NCBI GenBank assembly: GCA_032358255.1
Contig: JAULBX010025997.1
Coordinates: 1-53,468, forward strand
Origin: Heterotrichella gracilis
Lineage: Eukaryota > Sar > Xanthophyceae > Tribonematales > Xanthonemataceae
Length of the DNA stretch: 53,468 nt
Direction: 5' to 3'
Under the pieces are notes generated by a model that had not been told where the DNA came from, ran no database searches, and worked only from the letters and a program-made list of their open reading frames with translations. Each line of letters opens with the position of its first letter. The first letter of the stretch is position 1. Position numbers and translations under genes: made by a program. Below, one piece after another: positions 44,230 to 53,468 of the stretch.

Positions 44230-45013
44230 CTACAACATGAAACGGCGGTTGTGGTGGTTGTGGCCGCCATCGCTGCCCTCAGTGTCATCGTTGGTCTCGG
44301 TGTTATCATTGTTGGTGGTCTCGGGCACATCGGGTGCCTCGGGTGCGTCGGGTGACTCAGGAGCCTCAGGTGCCTCGGGAGCCTCAGCTGGCTTGGGTGT
44401 CTCGGCCTCCTTGAGTGGGTGGCTGGCTTTCACAAACTTGGGGTGGGGGGAGTGGTCGGCGTGTACATGCACGGACTTGGTGGAGTGGTCGGGCTGGGGG
44501 GAGTGGGTGGCTGCAAGGGGGGTGAAGGGAGTGAGTATGGGGAGGGGAGTGAGCATGTGAGAGGATGGGGGGGGATGAGCATATGGCATGTGCGTTGGTG
44601 GGCAGCGCATGGGCACCCATGGGCACGCATTGCCGCAACATACAGCCAACAGATTTGAGACCAGGGACAGTGTTCAAGTGCCAGATAGGCATTTAGGCAT
44701 TATGCTAAAGCCTATTAATATATTTAAATTTATGCGCTTGTCGTTTATGACTTGTGTATGCGGGCCTACCTTTGGGGCTGCTCTTGTGGGCGGGCTTGGG
44801 GCTTTCCTTGCCCTTAGCAAGGCCCTTGGGCTCTGGGTGGGGGGAGTGGGCATGCTTGGGGCTGGCCTTTGGTGAGTGGTGGGCCTTGGTCTCGCCCTTG
44901 GGCGACTGCTTGGCCTTGGTAGTCTTGGTGGTCTTGGCTTCCGTGGCCAAGGGGGTGAAAATGGCCAGGGCTGCCACGAGGGCGAAGAGGAGCATGGAGC
45001 GGGAGGACGTCAT
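44230..45013 (-). CDS. Small secreted Lys/His/Pro-rich protein, 2 exons, 174 aa; function unknown
   Basis: Exons: 44770-45013 and 44230-44510 (donor GTAGGC, acceptor TTGCAG, phase 1), 174 codons plus stop. Residues 1-26 (MTSSRSMLLFALVAALAIFTPLATEA) form a clear signal peptide. The mature part is basic and rich in Lys, Ser, Pro and His (KHAHSPHPEPKGLAKGKESPKPAHK), then switches to an acidic Glu/Pro/Ala repeat (EAPEAPEAPESPDAPEAPDVPE) and ends in an Asn/Asp/His-rich tail (GGHNHHNRRFML). It resembles hydroxyproline-rich cell-wall or extracellular-matrix proteins in composition only. The His clusters could bind metal, which is inference. An in-frame Met at 45046 would add 11 residues before the signal peptide. 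No exon echoes were seen. Confidence 0.6.
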
Positions 45014-47350
45014 GGTGGCTTTCTTGCGAGTGTGCCTGCAGGACAAAGACGAATGTAATAAGTTATAGGTTCAAAGAGCATCATGCGTATACGTGTGTGG
45101 GGTTCTGCCCGGTTTTGGCCTGCTCGCGATCGTTAGTGCGGGCATGCCACATTTCATAATGACAAGGGTGCATGGTTGCCGCGCATTATGCACGAGGCGA
45201 ACATTGTCCACGAGGGTCTCACAAGCAGTACTAGTGTGTTTGGAGGTGTTAGGCCTGGGCTGATGTGCAGCCCTGTGGTCCATGGCCATGTGCATGCGCT
45301 CGACACGTGTAGCATCATTGGTGGGTGGTCCAAGTACAAGCAGTGACTGGAGACATGCATTACAGCCAAGGAAGCCTCAAATCGTGCGCTACGGCACTCC
45401 TGCACAAACCACGCACTTGCAAACATACCTGCAGGTTTTCGAGTCGGGCAGTGGAGATTGGGTGCTGCAGGAGAGGTGTACCTCAGAGATGTCTGCAAAA
45501 GCACAGAGCTGTTCAGTGCTCCAAACAGGAATAATGACAAGGACTTGGTTATCGTGCAACACAACGAAGCCGATCGAGTGGTGCACGGCGGTGAATGCTC
45601 GAGCATGGCTAGCATGGCTAGCATGCCAGCGCTGCATGTACACATGTGCCACTTGGCATTTACGAACGTCCAGCGCCTGGTGGCCAGGCAGTGTTCCAAC
45701 CCAGTTTGACCACGCACATAGAATAATAACACAAAGGACGAAGGCTACAAGCAACACCTTGGGTGTGGCTGTTTTTACACTGGGGTTTTGCAACGTGGCA
45801 TGAGCATCTGGTTCGCGCGAAAACACATTGGCAGGAGTGCTGTGCAGTCTGACCACGCTGCTTGCATATGAACACTGTGAGACGGTGCAAAATTTTGCTA
45901 CATCTTTGCATGAGTGCGTACCTATGCTTTGAAGACGTTGCTGTGGAGTGAGGTGGTGGGCAAGGATGTTGCAAAAGAGGGGCGACAGTCGGCAATATAT
46001 ACCATGCTCGAGCTATGCAAGTCAGCGCGCAGCTTTCTAGTGGTTAGTCTGACACGAGTCGGTCCCTTAACCAGGTATTTTCTAACGGAGTGGTGGCACC
46101 TTTCCACCTCGACAAACAGAGGTTCAGAGTGGAAGCCAAAGTGGAAGCAGTGTTGCAGCGCGCGTGCACGTGCAGGGGGAGAGGAACATGTGTATACGTT
46201 TTCATATATCTGTCACAAAACGGCTGCTGGCCTGAGCAAGGGCGAACAAATAGCCAGCACACGTTGCAACCAGACCAGTTTCAGCAGGTGGTGTGCAGCT
46301 GGGTTGTAAAGGCCAAACTTCCAAAACACATGCCGCTGTCCCACCCTCGCACTCCTCGCATGCTTGACAGTCCCATACGCCAGTGGGCAGACCACCTGTA
46401 CGACACGTGTAACGAGCTGTCTCGATAGTTTATACGTGGATATCCACGTTGCACACAGGCGAGAGTGGATTCTTATTTGGTCCTTGTGCGCAGCAAAGTG
46501 GGCTCAGTACATGGTTACCTTGAAACAGTCGATTGAGGCCTTTGCCAACTTTTTGTTGGCCAATGTCACATAATTCCAGTTTTTACAGAGTGACTACCCT
46601 CCCCACACACAAATCCGTGCACCCCGTTCACTGCAAGCAAGCTGAATTAGGCCCTGCCACACTTGGCTTTAGCTAGCTAGCTTCTGCACCACGGCTCTGC
46701 ACATGACCCTAAACCCTAATCCCTAAACAGCCCTGATGTCATCGATGCGGCAGGTGCTGCATTCTAATGCAACTGCCTTAAGGGTCTGCAAATGTTTAAC
46801 TAGATGTGGACACCCCAGCCAGGCATACCCTGGTCTCCCTGGTCAAGGGGCATGATGATACCCTTAGTTAGGGTAACCAGTAGGGTGATGACTGTGCTGA
46901 CTGGGTGGTTACCTTGTCAAACCCTGCGAAGCTTGGGCTTACCAGCTCTCTTTTTGGGAGATATTGTATCACCATCATTGTTGTCATTTTCATTGTAGAA
47001 ACCCTGTGAATACTCTAAACAGGGCGGGCTGAGGTGAGGGCACGAGTGCCTGGGTGCAGCTGCGCCATACTCCTCAATGCCAGCATTATTTCGGGTCTTC
47101 ATACCCCGATGATCGCAGCGATTTTGGCTCAAAAGTGGCCACCAAATATTTGGCAAATTCCCATATAATATTCCCCGGGATGAACACAAATATCCCAAAA
47201 AAGCAGTTATGGAAGACCCGCATGAATGTTTTTCATCTCAAGCTCCAGGTTCAACATGCCAGTCAATGTGGTAGCATCCTTTAGCATCAGCTGCAGAGGA
47301 GTTCTAGCAAAAATGTGGCCACAGTCTTAGCTGGAGGTGCGTGAGCGCTG

Positions 47351-47566
47351 TCACTTAGGCCAGCCCATGCTGCATACGGTGAGCAGATAAGCTGATGGCA
47401 TGACGGACTTTGTGGCCACCTCTGAGTGTAGCTCCAGCTGTGTCAGGTACATGCAAGTTGCCAGGGCAGTCGGGGCGTTGGGCGCCACGCTGCCAAGGTG
47501 CAATCGGCGCAGCATGGAGCTGCTAGCAAGGATGGAGGGGACATCGTCGATGGGCCCACTATGCAC
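47351..47566 (-). pseudogene. Possible leucine-rich-repeat fragment
   Basis: A 71-codon frame reads ...SMLRRLHLGSVAPNAPTALATCMYLTQLELHSEVATKSVMPS..., two LRR-like LxxLxL units about 26 residues apart. No F-box or other domain is attached, and flanking frames give nothing. It may be a decayed relative of the F-box/LRR gene at 40.6 kb, but this could be chance. Confidence 0.3.
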
Positions 47567-47861
47567 TCCCTAGTTCTGGCGAGTGGCCCATGGGGTGGAA
47601 GGACCATATGCCTGGCAGCTACATCTGCCTTATGCAAGGCATGCGGGCAGCATCCAGCGGGTGAGGGTAGTGAGGAGGACGTAGAAGGTGGCTGGTAGGT
47701 AGGACAGCAGAATGTAGACAGTTGCCTCTCGTGGAATAAAAGCAAAACAAAAATATGAAACTCGGGCCCGCATGTCCATATTGCCCGGGCGTATCTTGAG
47801 TGCATCTGTCACTTGTGCAAGGGAAGGATATGACGAGGTGGTCAACATATGGAATATAAAG

Positions 47862-47905
47862 AAATAAAGAAATATCGACAGCCTGTCCTTGAACAGGCAC
47901 GTTGG
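47862..47905 (+). repeat. Block shared with the F-box gene intron 2
   Basis: gacagcctgtccttgaacaggcacgttgg resembles gcagcctgtccatgaacagggtcgttgg at 41898-41925, with similar AAAGAAAT-rich sequence before it. The core gcctgt...acaggc can form a 6-bp hairpin. It may be a dispersed repeat or a shared ancestral exon. Confidence 0.45.
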
Positions 47906-48395
47906 ATTTAGCGAAGAGAGTCAGCATATGGATACATGTGTCTGGCGGTGGAGATCCTCAGGGCTGTCAGTGTGGACATCTGTTGTCCCTTCATGATGCA
48001 CAGGCCACAACTTGAACAGCAGTGCAACCTGGTTGGCAATGGCCTTTAAAATGCATGCATGCATTTAAACATTCATGCGGGTCTTCCATAACCTTTGGAC
48101 GCTGGCCTACACTGCAAGGCTGGCCTGCACTGTTTGCAAATAGCATGATCCCTCCATAGTGCATGCTGCCGCCACTGCCCTGCCAGGTATGCCATGGCTT
48201 TGGCACAATATTGCTGCAGACTATCACCCTCGTATACCTCCCACTGAACCCCACTGTCTAACCATCCAAACAGGCGTGCACCCTGCCCCTAGAGGACCCA
48301 AGTATGCTCCATGCACTTCACTCTGAGTGACACACCCGGCAGTTGAATTCACTCAGTGGATGCGCTTATGTACCCATCCTCAGCGCAGGAGCATA

Positions 48396-48578
48396 ATGCC
48401 ACCAGGGCCAGGCACTGATGGAGATGCCACAGACTGGTCTCAAAAGCCTGTGTCCGCACTCAAGGCCTACCTGCTTGATGCTGGTGCTGACTCCAGCGGG
48501 TGTGTAGAAAGGGAAGACCTGGTGGCGCTGTGCACCAAGGTGGAGCGGGAGCGCATGATGGCATCTAAGGCACCGCAG
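48396..48578 (+). CDS. Candidate first exon of the ARM-like gene (SAP-like motif)
   Basis: Opens at ATG 48396 and runs 61 codons to CAG|GTGAAG. It contains WSQKPVSALKAYLLDAGADSSGCVEREDLVALCTKV, which resembles the short helix-loop-helix (L-K-x-Y-L...G-C-x-E-x-x-D-L) found at the end of several ubiquitin-ligase and ARMET-type proteins. It could be the N-terminus of the downstream gene or a separate small gene. The link through 49.1-49.4 kb is not settled, because that stretch is itself duplicated. Confidence 0.45.
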
Positions 48579-48714
48579 GTGAAGGGGCTAGTTGCCTATC
48601 ATGACCCAGCAGTCCACCATGATAATCCTGGCGCGCATGGCATGCGGGTGACGTGATTGCAGGGACTGCAAGGAGTGCAACCCATGCCCTGGTGATTGCC
48701 TTGTGCTAACACCG

Positions 48715-49270
48715 CAGGCGCAAAAAGGGCAGAAAACTCCCATCATTTAGCCAGGCATTGCCACAACATGTTTCATCCCTGAGGCTTGGCCCCAATGGGT
48801 CAGTGACTGCGTTTCTGAGCTGACTTTTGACTGACTGAGCTGCGTTCTTGGGCTGACTCTTGACTGACTGACTTGATTGACTGCGTTCTTGAGTTCAGAG
48901 AGGGCGCTCCAGGTGAGAATTGAAGGCTCATACCTTCAACTTGCACGTAGGCACGGCAGGGATATTCAGAGCCTGAACCCTGTTTTAGGGTTTGAAACAC
49001 TACACCCCAAACCTTGATACTTTTGTTGAATCCCCAGGGAAAGCATGGCGCGAGTATTCCAGAGCATGAACTGTACACCCCTACCCCTATTTGCTGTGTG
49101 CAGGTGTCTAGCCGCACCGCCACCAACATGGTCCATGGAGGGCGCAATCTTGTGCACCTGTGCAAACATTGTAATAGCACGGGTGGTGTCCAAATGCGCA
49201 AAGCAGTCAGAAAAATGCTAACATCCAGCCACGCATTGCCACAACAGGTTTCATCCTAAGGGAGCCCCAG
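48715..49270 (+). repeat. Duplicated segment, about 480 bp apart
   Basis: 48722-48790 (cgcaaaaagggcagaaaa..ccaggcattgccacaacatgtttcatcc) recurs at 49197-49258 (cgcaaagcagtcagaaaa..cacgcattgccacaacaggtttcatcc). The order suggests a tandem duplication of the candidate second-exon region. Confidence 0.7.
48820..48900 (+). repeat. Imperfect GACTGACTGA-rich tandem repeat
   Basis: Units of gctgactcttgactgactga and gcgttcttg(a/g)g recur two to three times. Low complexity, apparently intronic. Confidence 0.7.
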
Positions 49271-49380
49271 ATATAATCAAATGGCTCACCCGTCCTTGAC
49301 TGTCTGCAGGTGTCTAGCAGCACCGTCACCAACATGGTCCATGGAGGGCGCAGTCCACAGGGCACTGCCAGTGCCAAGGC
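49105..49380 (+). repeat. Duplicated candidate exon starts (VSSxTxTNMVHGGR)
   Basis: After tgtgcag at 49103 and ctgcag at 49308 the same exon-like start occurs: VSSRTATNMVHGGRNLVHL and VSSSTVTNMVHGGRSPQGT. Both are phase 0, like the exon ending at 48578. Which copy is coding is unclear. It follows the exon-echo pattern. Confidence 0.7.
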
Positions 49381-49895
49381 CGGTGTAGACAGCAGGCACA
49401 GCAGGACCCTGCCTTCCCCACAGGGCATGTCAACTGCGCCTTATCAGGGTGCCACGCAGCGGTGCCACGCTGTACCATCTTGAGGAGGCCATTGGGGCAG
49501 CATTGCAGCTTCCAGTGCGATACTGGCCTACATCTAGCAAATATGTAATCTTTGCATGGTGCAGGTGCATGTGATGCCTGATTGATGTAGAGATAGTGAC
49601 TACACTCCAAGCACTCGTGTACTTTGCAAAATGTTACTCATGCCAGGCGTATGTCACTCTTGTCACTCAGGTTCTCCTTCAATTATCTATCCTATGATGC
49701 ATGGATGGGTATGGCGCACTGGTATACCCGCCCATTATGGAAGGTTTTGGCCTAGCCTCGCGGTCTATGCTTTTGTAGTTTCAGCCAGTGATTGTGGACA
49801 AAACATTGCATATTTGTGTGGAGACCTTAGGAACGTGCTGCTCCTGGCCTGGCTGCTTAGGGTTCAGGGTTTAGGGTTTTTGCCTTGCCCAAAGA

Positions 49896-52800
49896 ATGGA
49901 GCGCTACACTGCTGAGTCACTGCTGCTGAGGTGGATACATCAGATGGTGAAGCTACATGATGAAAGCCTTGTGGTTGACCTGGTGTCGGGCACTGTGGTT
50001 GGTTTCTTGCTGGGTGATATCCAGGAGATGCCATCGGGTCAAGTGGTAGGTGGTAGGTGGTAGGTGGCCAAACACCTGCACAACTGCATATGTGCATGTG
50101 GGTTGGTTTGTAGGGTTTTACGTTTTTGATAATGGGTAGTATACAACCCATGCATACTCATTCAGACTAAAAATCTGTGCATTACAGGTAATTCAGCCAG
50201 ATGTCTAGACAAACTGATTACAATTGCGTGGACCACTGTAAAATGGGCTCATCAAGGGCCAGTATGCCAATTACTTTGTGTGTGTTGCAGGCGATTGAGA
50301 TATATGCTGAGAGGTTGAGAATCACCCAAAATTTCATCGCTAGCTTGCCCATGCCTTTGGCCCCGCACCTTGAGCCATTCAATGTGGCGATTCCACATCT
50401 CGCAAGAGTTTACACAGCAGGTGGGTAAAAGCCATGGTTACTTACTTCTAGTGACTACATTCTGCCGCAGGCCCTGGTTGCTTGTATAGCTTTGTGACAC
50501 AGTCAACCTGGGAGCCGCAAGGCTATGCAGGGTTAAACCCTAAACCCTAAACCCTAAACCCTTGCAGACGTTGCACTGCACTGAGTATGCTATTTAACAT
50601 ACATACTCGCATTCCATGCATTCCTTCTCAGAATCAAGATTAGCAGCAAATTCCTGTAAATACTGCAACATCACTGATGTGTCAAAATCCTCCTGCCAGT
50701 ACTGTCAGGGTAGCGGCTTGAACAGGTTCAATCCCTTGCGCGCCAGAGGGTCCCTTACCTGATAAAGAAATTGGTGGGCCAGCTTGTGTGGCCCTATCCC
50801 GCCCTCTAAACCCTTCACCCACAACACTGCCACATAGCTTGCACTGCAGCAATCCCTGTGAGACCTGCCATCTATGTGCCCCTGCCAGATGCGATTGCTC
50901 AGTGAGATCTACACAGACCACTGGCAGGGTCCAGACAGCCCACTGACAGGGTTCAGGGATTAGGGATTAAGGTTTAGGGATTAGGGTTTAGGGTCCACAC
51001 AGCCCACTGACCACTTGTTTGGGCCGCTGAACAGGGCTCACATAAGAGAGCGATGCCCTGAATGCGGTTAGCTTGCGCGAGAATGTCCTGCAGATCTTGA
51101 GAATCTTGATGAATAATGAGGATAGGAGAGCAATAGCAATGGCTGCAGCACCAGGGTTTGTGGATGAGGTACGGTTACAAGCACTGCTTTTGAAATGAGC
51201 CAGTACAGCGTAAAACTGTGTTCATCACCTATTGACATCATACAGTTGTGGTGCTGATTTGATTACCGTGGTAAACTATTGGTGCATTTTCCTCTTTTTA
51301 TATGGGAGCATCTGCTGCTTGCGCATGTTCAAATGGTGAGTGAGTATCTGAGGTTGAGGAGCACTGAACCCGTCAAGAATGACTACCTACAGTGCTGCCT
51401 TACCCTTGTGGCAAGGCTGCTTGTGCGTGATGGAGTCAAGGTGCCCAACTGGGACCAAGTACGCGGCTGCGTTTGCAAGATCATTGCCCAGTGAAGTGTG
51501 CACATGCAAGTCACCACTCATCACAATCCATTGGAGGCTTGCCAGCTGGCTATGCAAAGAAACACTGGTGTACTTGAAGTACACAGGCAGCCATCTCTTG
51601 TATGGATGAAATCGCACCATTATTGTTACTACTTTGATTAAATGTGGACGCCTTTTTGAGAGGCTCAAGCTTGCTGCTACCAAAATGGTAGCCCGTGCAG
51701 TACTGCTTTCAGGCTATTAGATTATCTTGCTTTCGCCTGTAGTTTAATGGCTGACTGTATTTTTTTATATCACAATTGCTGGGTCTTGTGCCAGAAAAAA
51801 AGTATTGATGTGATTGTAAATAGTTTTAAATGACGGTTGTCGACACCGTATGCCCTGCATGAGACTGATCTGCACGTCTGTGCCCATCTGCACAGGTTGT
51901 TGATATGCTGCTCCAAGACATTGCCGCCTGCATACACACCGACCCCTACAGGATGTCCAGATCCATTCAGGAAAAGGGCCATTGCTGCATTCATGGCCTC
52001 ATGGCAGCATTGGACTTTCTATGCAGCACATGCTGCACTGAGGCGAAGGAAAGGCTCATTCAATCAGGTACAATAAGCTGCAATGCAGATGGTCCCATAT
52101 AGTAACAGGTGTTCAATGACATCTCAGACGCGGCGTTTTGCCATGGGCAGGCATTGGCAAGAGGATCAAGCGGCTGCAGTTCTGCACAGGGCATCATGTC
52201 GCAGCCAGATTTGTAGATTATTTAAGATCTCCAGCATTTTTTTACCAGGCCAATTTAGATTACCTCCTATGAAATAAGCTCCAATACAGATGGTGCCAAA
52301 TAAGGTATTCACAGAAATCTGCGTGTTGACGTGCACAGGCATCAGGTATTCACAGATATCTGCGTGTTGACGTGCACAGGCATTGCCAAGAGGATCAAGC
52401 GGCTGCAGTTCTGCACAGAGCAGCCTGTGGCAGACGCCGCGCGTCGCTGCCTGAAAATCATGGCACTGCATGGTCCTGAAGAGGTGCTGTGCAACGAGAA
52501 GGTGGCGAGTGGCAGGGCTCCAGACCAGGTTTCGGTGGGATGCACAGCCTTGGATGGTTTAGAAGGTGAGGTCCTTTGGGATGACAATGCTGGTGGATTG
52601 GGACATGGACTAGCTGTCACACAAGCAGCTGCTTGAAAATCAGAGCATTGTTTTGGATTTACAGTTTGACAAAACCATTTTGTTTTTGTTGATATGTGCT
52701 TGTTACTGCACTCGAGCAACGCTTCTGAGTTTCCATCATGATTGCAATATCTAAAGTTTTGCGACATCTAGTTATCTTGGGTTACCTTAAGATACATAAA

Positions 52801-52939
52801 GTTTTTCATGACTTTCTCGTTGTTTGCAATGTGTGCAGGGGTCAATAAGGAGTGGGTGGCATCCATATCTGAGCTCATGATCCACCTCGACACAAGCAGT
52901 CCAGGCACCTCTTCTGAACCTCCAGCATACCAACCTTGA
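49896..52939 (+). CDS. Helical ARM/HEAT-like protein of unknown function, 7 exons traced, about 336 aa
   Basis: Exons: 49896-50045, 50291-50420, 51047-51168, 51309-51458, 51896-52067, 52380-52565, 52839-52939; phases close to 336 codons plus stop at 52937-52939 when started at ATG 49896. The sequence is almost wholly amphipathic helix (AESLLLRWIHQMVKLHDE, LRENVLQILRILMNNEDRRAIAMAAA, DYLQCCLTLVARLLVRDG, HCCIHGLMAALDFLCSTCC, GIAKRIKRLQFC), which suggests an armadillo/HEAT solenoid, but I do not recognise the family. More 5' exons are likely (candidate at 48396-48578). Junction 51047 and the acceptor at 51309 have weak polypyrimidine tracts. An alternative end reads through the donor at 52565 to a stop at 52636. 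Exon 6 has an echo and a duplicated acceptor upstream. Confidence 0.6.
50534..50562 (+). repeat. Telomere-type heptamer cluster (CCCTAAA)n
   Basis: Four consecutive CCCTAAA units lie in the ARM-like gene's intron. It is one of at least a dozen such clusters (others near 11102, 11788, 13750, 14488, 22023, 38400-38570, 39680, 41405, 46710) in both orientations relative to genes. The opposite strand type (TTAGGG-like) occurs at 50950-50995. Confidence 0.9.
52070..52379 (+). repeat. Echo of ARM-like exon 6 start and a 41-bp tandem acceptor duplication
   Basis: At 52151, after gggcag, the copy reads (G)IGKRIKRLQFCTGHH, against (G)IAKRIKRLQFCTEQP in the true exon (52380). The preceding intron block aataagct(g/c)caat(g/a)cagatggt is also doubled (52072 and 52264). 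Directly before the true exon, a 41-bp unit ending gacgtgcacag|gcat occurs twice, giving acceptors at 52339 and 52380. Using 52151 would add about 40 residues and stop. Confidence 0.9.
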
Positions 52940-53468
52940 TAATCTTGTCCAACTTGCTGATCAGAATGCCCCAGTGTGCACGTGGTCAGGGATGTGGAAG
53001 GCATGGTACTGTGTGCACTCCTGTGCAGGACAACGCAGAAAAGGAGTGTGTACAGTAGCACTTTTACCCCACAGAAAACAAGCCATATACGTGGGGTCTA
53101 GGGCCACACCTAGACCTCAAGGGTTTGAACAAAAATGCACATGAAAAAGCCAGTGCATAACCCGTTCAAATTTTGTTTGTACCCAGGAGGCATAATGGAC
53201 ATGGCTGCTTGTGACAGCAGCTGCAAGAAATGAAAATAGTACTGCAAGTTTATGTGGTGGCATAGCCTGTTCCTTGAATAAAGTGTGACTTGACAAGTTT
53301 TGAATAGCAAACATCCTGGTGCATGTACGCCCTTGGTGTCATTTTGATCAGCTTTTGCCACACTTTAGTTGCAGCTGTGCCTTTGTTGAGCTTTATGCAC
53401 TTTTCCTACTACTATCTTTTTCTGTGTGATTTTCCCAGCTTGCCTAAAAGCAGATTGTGAAATTGGGC
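52940..53468. other. Downstream of the ARM-like gene
   Basis: No further coding exon was recognised. It probably holds the 3' UTR and the start of the next intergenic region. Confidence 0.5.

Larger units (their letters stand above)
45014..48395. other. Gene-poor interval with an LRR-like fragment
   Basis: Divergent spacing between the secreted-protein gene and the ARM-like gene. Apart from a possible LRR fragment (47351-47566, minus) and a short block resembling part of the F-box locus (47865-47905), no coding region could be supported. A 3-copy agcatggctagcatg-type microrepeat lies near 45600. Confidence 0.5.

Noticed and set aside
45154..45732. 192-codon minus-strand frame
   Set aside because: Its composition (Cys, Ser, Leu and His rich, no repeats or domain) looks random, and several overlapping frames of like length exist on both strands.
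48327..53361. CRISPR-like array from the repeated blocks near 48.7-49.4 and 52.1-52.4 kb
   Set aside because: Repeats are few, diverged and of unequal length, and they contain exon sequence. The window is eukaryotic.

Overview
The window is nuclear DNA from a photosynthetic eukaryote, most likely a green alga (Chlorophyta). The evidence is ten spliced protein genes with GT..AG introns, a mitochondrial leader on the MnmG/MTO1 gene, a plastid-type leader on an EF-hand gene, a plant-type SHAQKYF SANT/Myb motif, GC-rich exons, and many interstitial copies of the plant/green-algal telomere-type heptamer CCCTAAA, mostly in introns. No tRNA, rRNA, CRISPR array or complete transposon was recognised. 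There is one assembly gap (15564-15663, exactly 100 N).

Layout (strand): 3167-7931 (-) ammonium transporter; 9454-11507 (-) glyoxylate/succinic-semialdehyde reductase of the beta-hydroxyacid dehydrogenase family; 13238-18058 (+) WDR91-like LisH/WD40 protein; 18905-24650 (-) MnmG/GidA/MTO1 tRNA-uridine modification enzyme; 25256-26448 (+) OST3/OST6 oligosaccharyltransferase subunit; 27735-33931 (-) MYSM1-like SANT+JAMM deubiquitinase; 35060-38617 (+) plastid-type membrane protein with two EF-hands; 40602-42699 (+) F-box protein; 44230-45013 (-) small secreted Lys/His/Pro-rich protein; 48396-52939 (+) helical, ARM/HEAT-like protein of unknown role. Neighbours are mostly divergent or convergent. 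They are unrelated housekeeping genes, not one pathway.

For the principal genes I reconstructed exon chains by hand. Splice phases close across every junction and total lengths are whole codons (AMT 484 aa, reductase 315, WDR91-like 645, MTO1 717, OST3 352, MYSM1-like 652, EF-hand protein 354, F-box 498, secreted 174, ARM-like about 336 from its likely core start).

The striking signal is that most introns contain one or more diverged, partial tandem copies of the neighbouring exon edge together with its splice site (called 'exon echoes' here). Copies of an exon's 3' end lie just downstream, and copies of an exon's 5' start lie just upstream. I count roughly 45-50 by eye in eight of the ten genes. 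Many keep a usable GT or AG, some keep an open frame, and some carry stops. In three places this has become an array of tandem acceptors: five in the EF-hand gene (13-20 nt core plus whole numbers of CCCTAAA heptamers), three 27 bp apart and in frame in the F-box gene, and four 191 bp apart in WDR91, where the assembly gap falls. This pervasive splice-junction duplication is the best candidate for an undescribed phenomenon here: a mode of intron growth and a source of competing splice sites.
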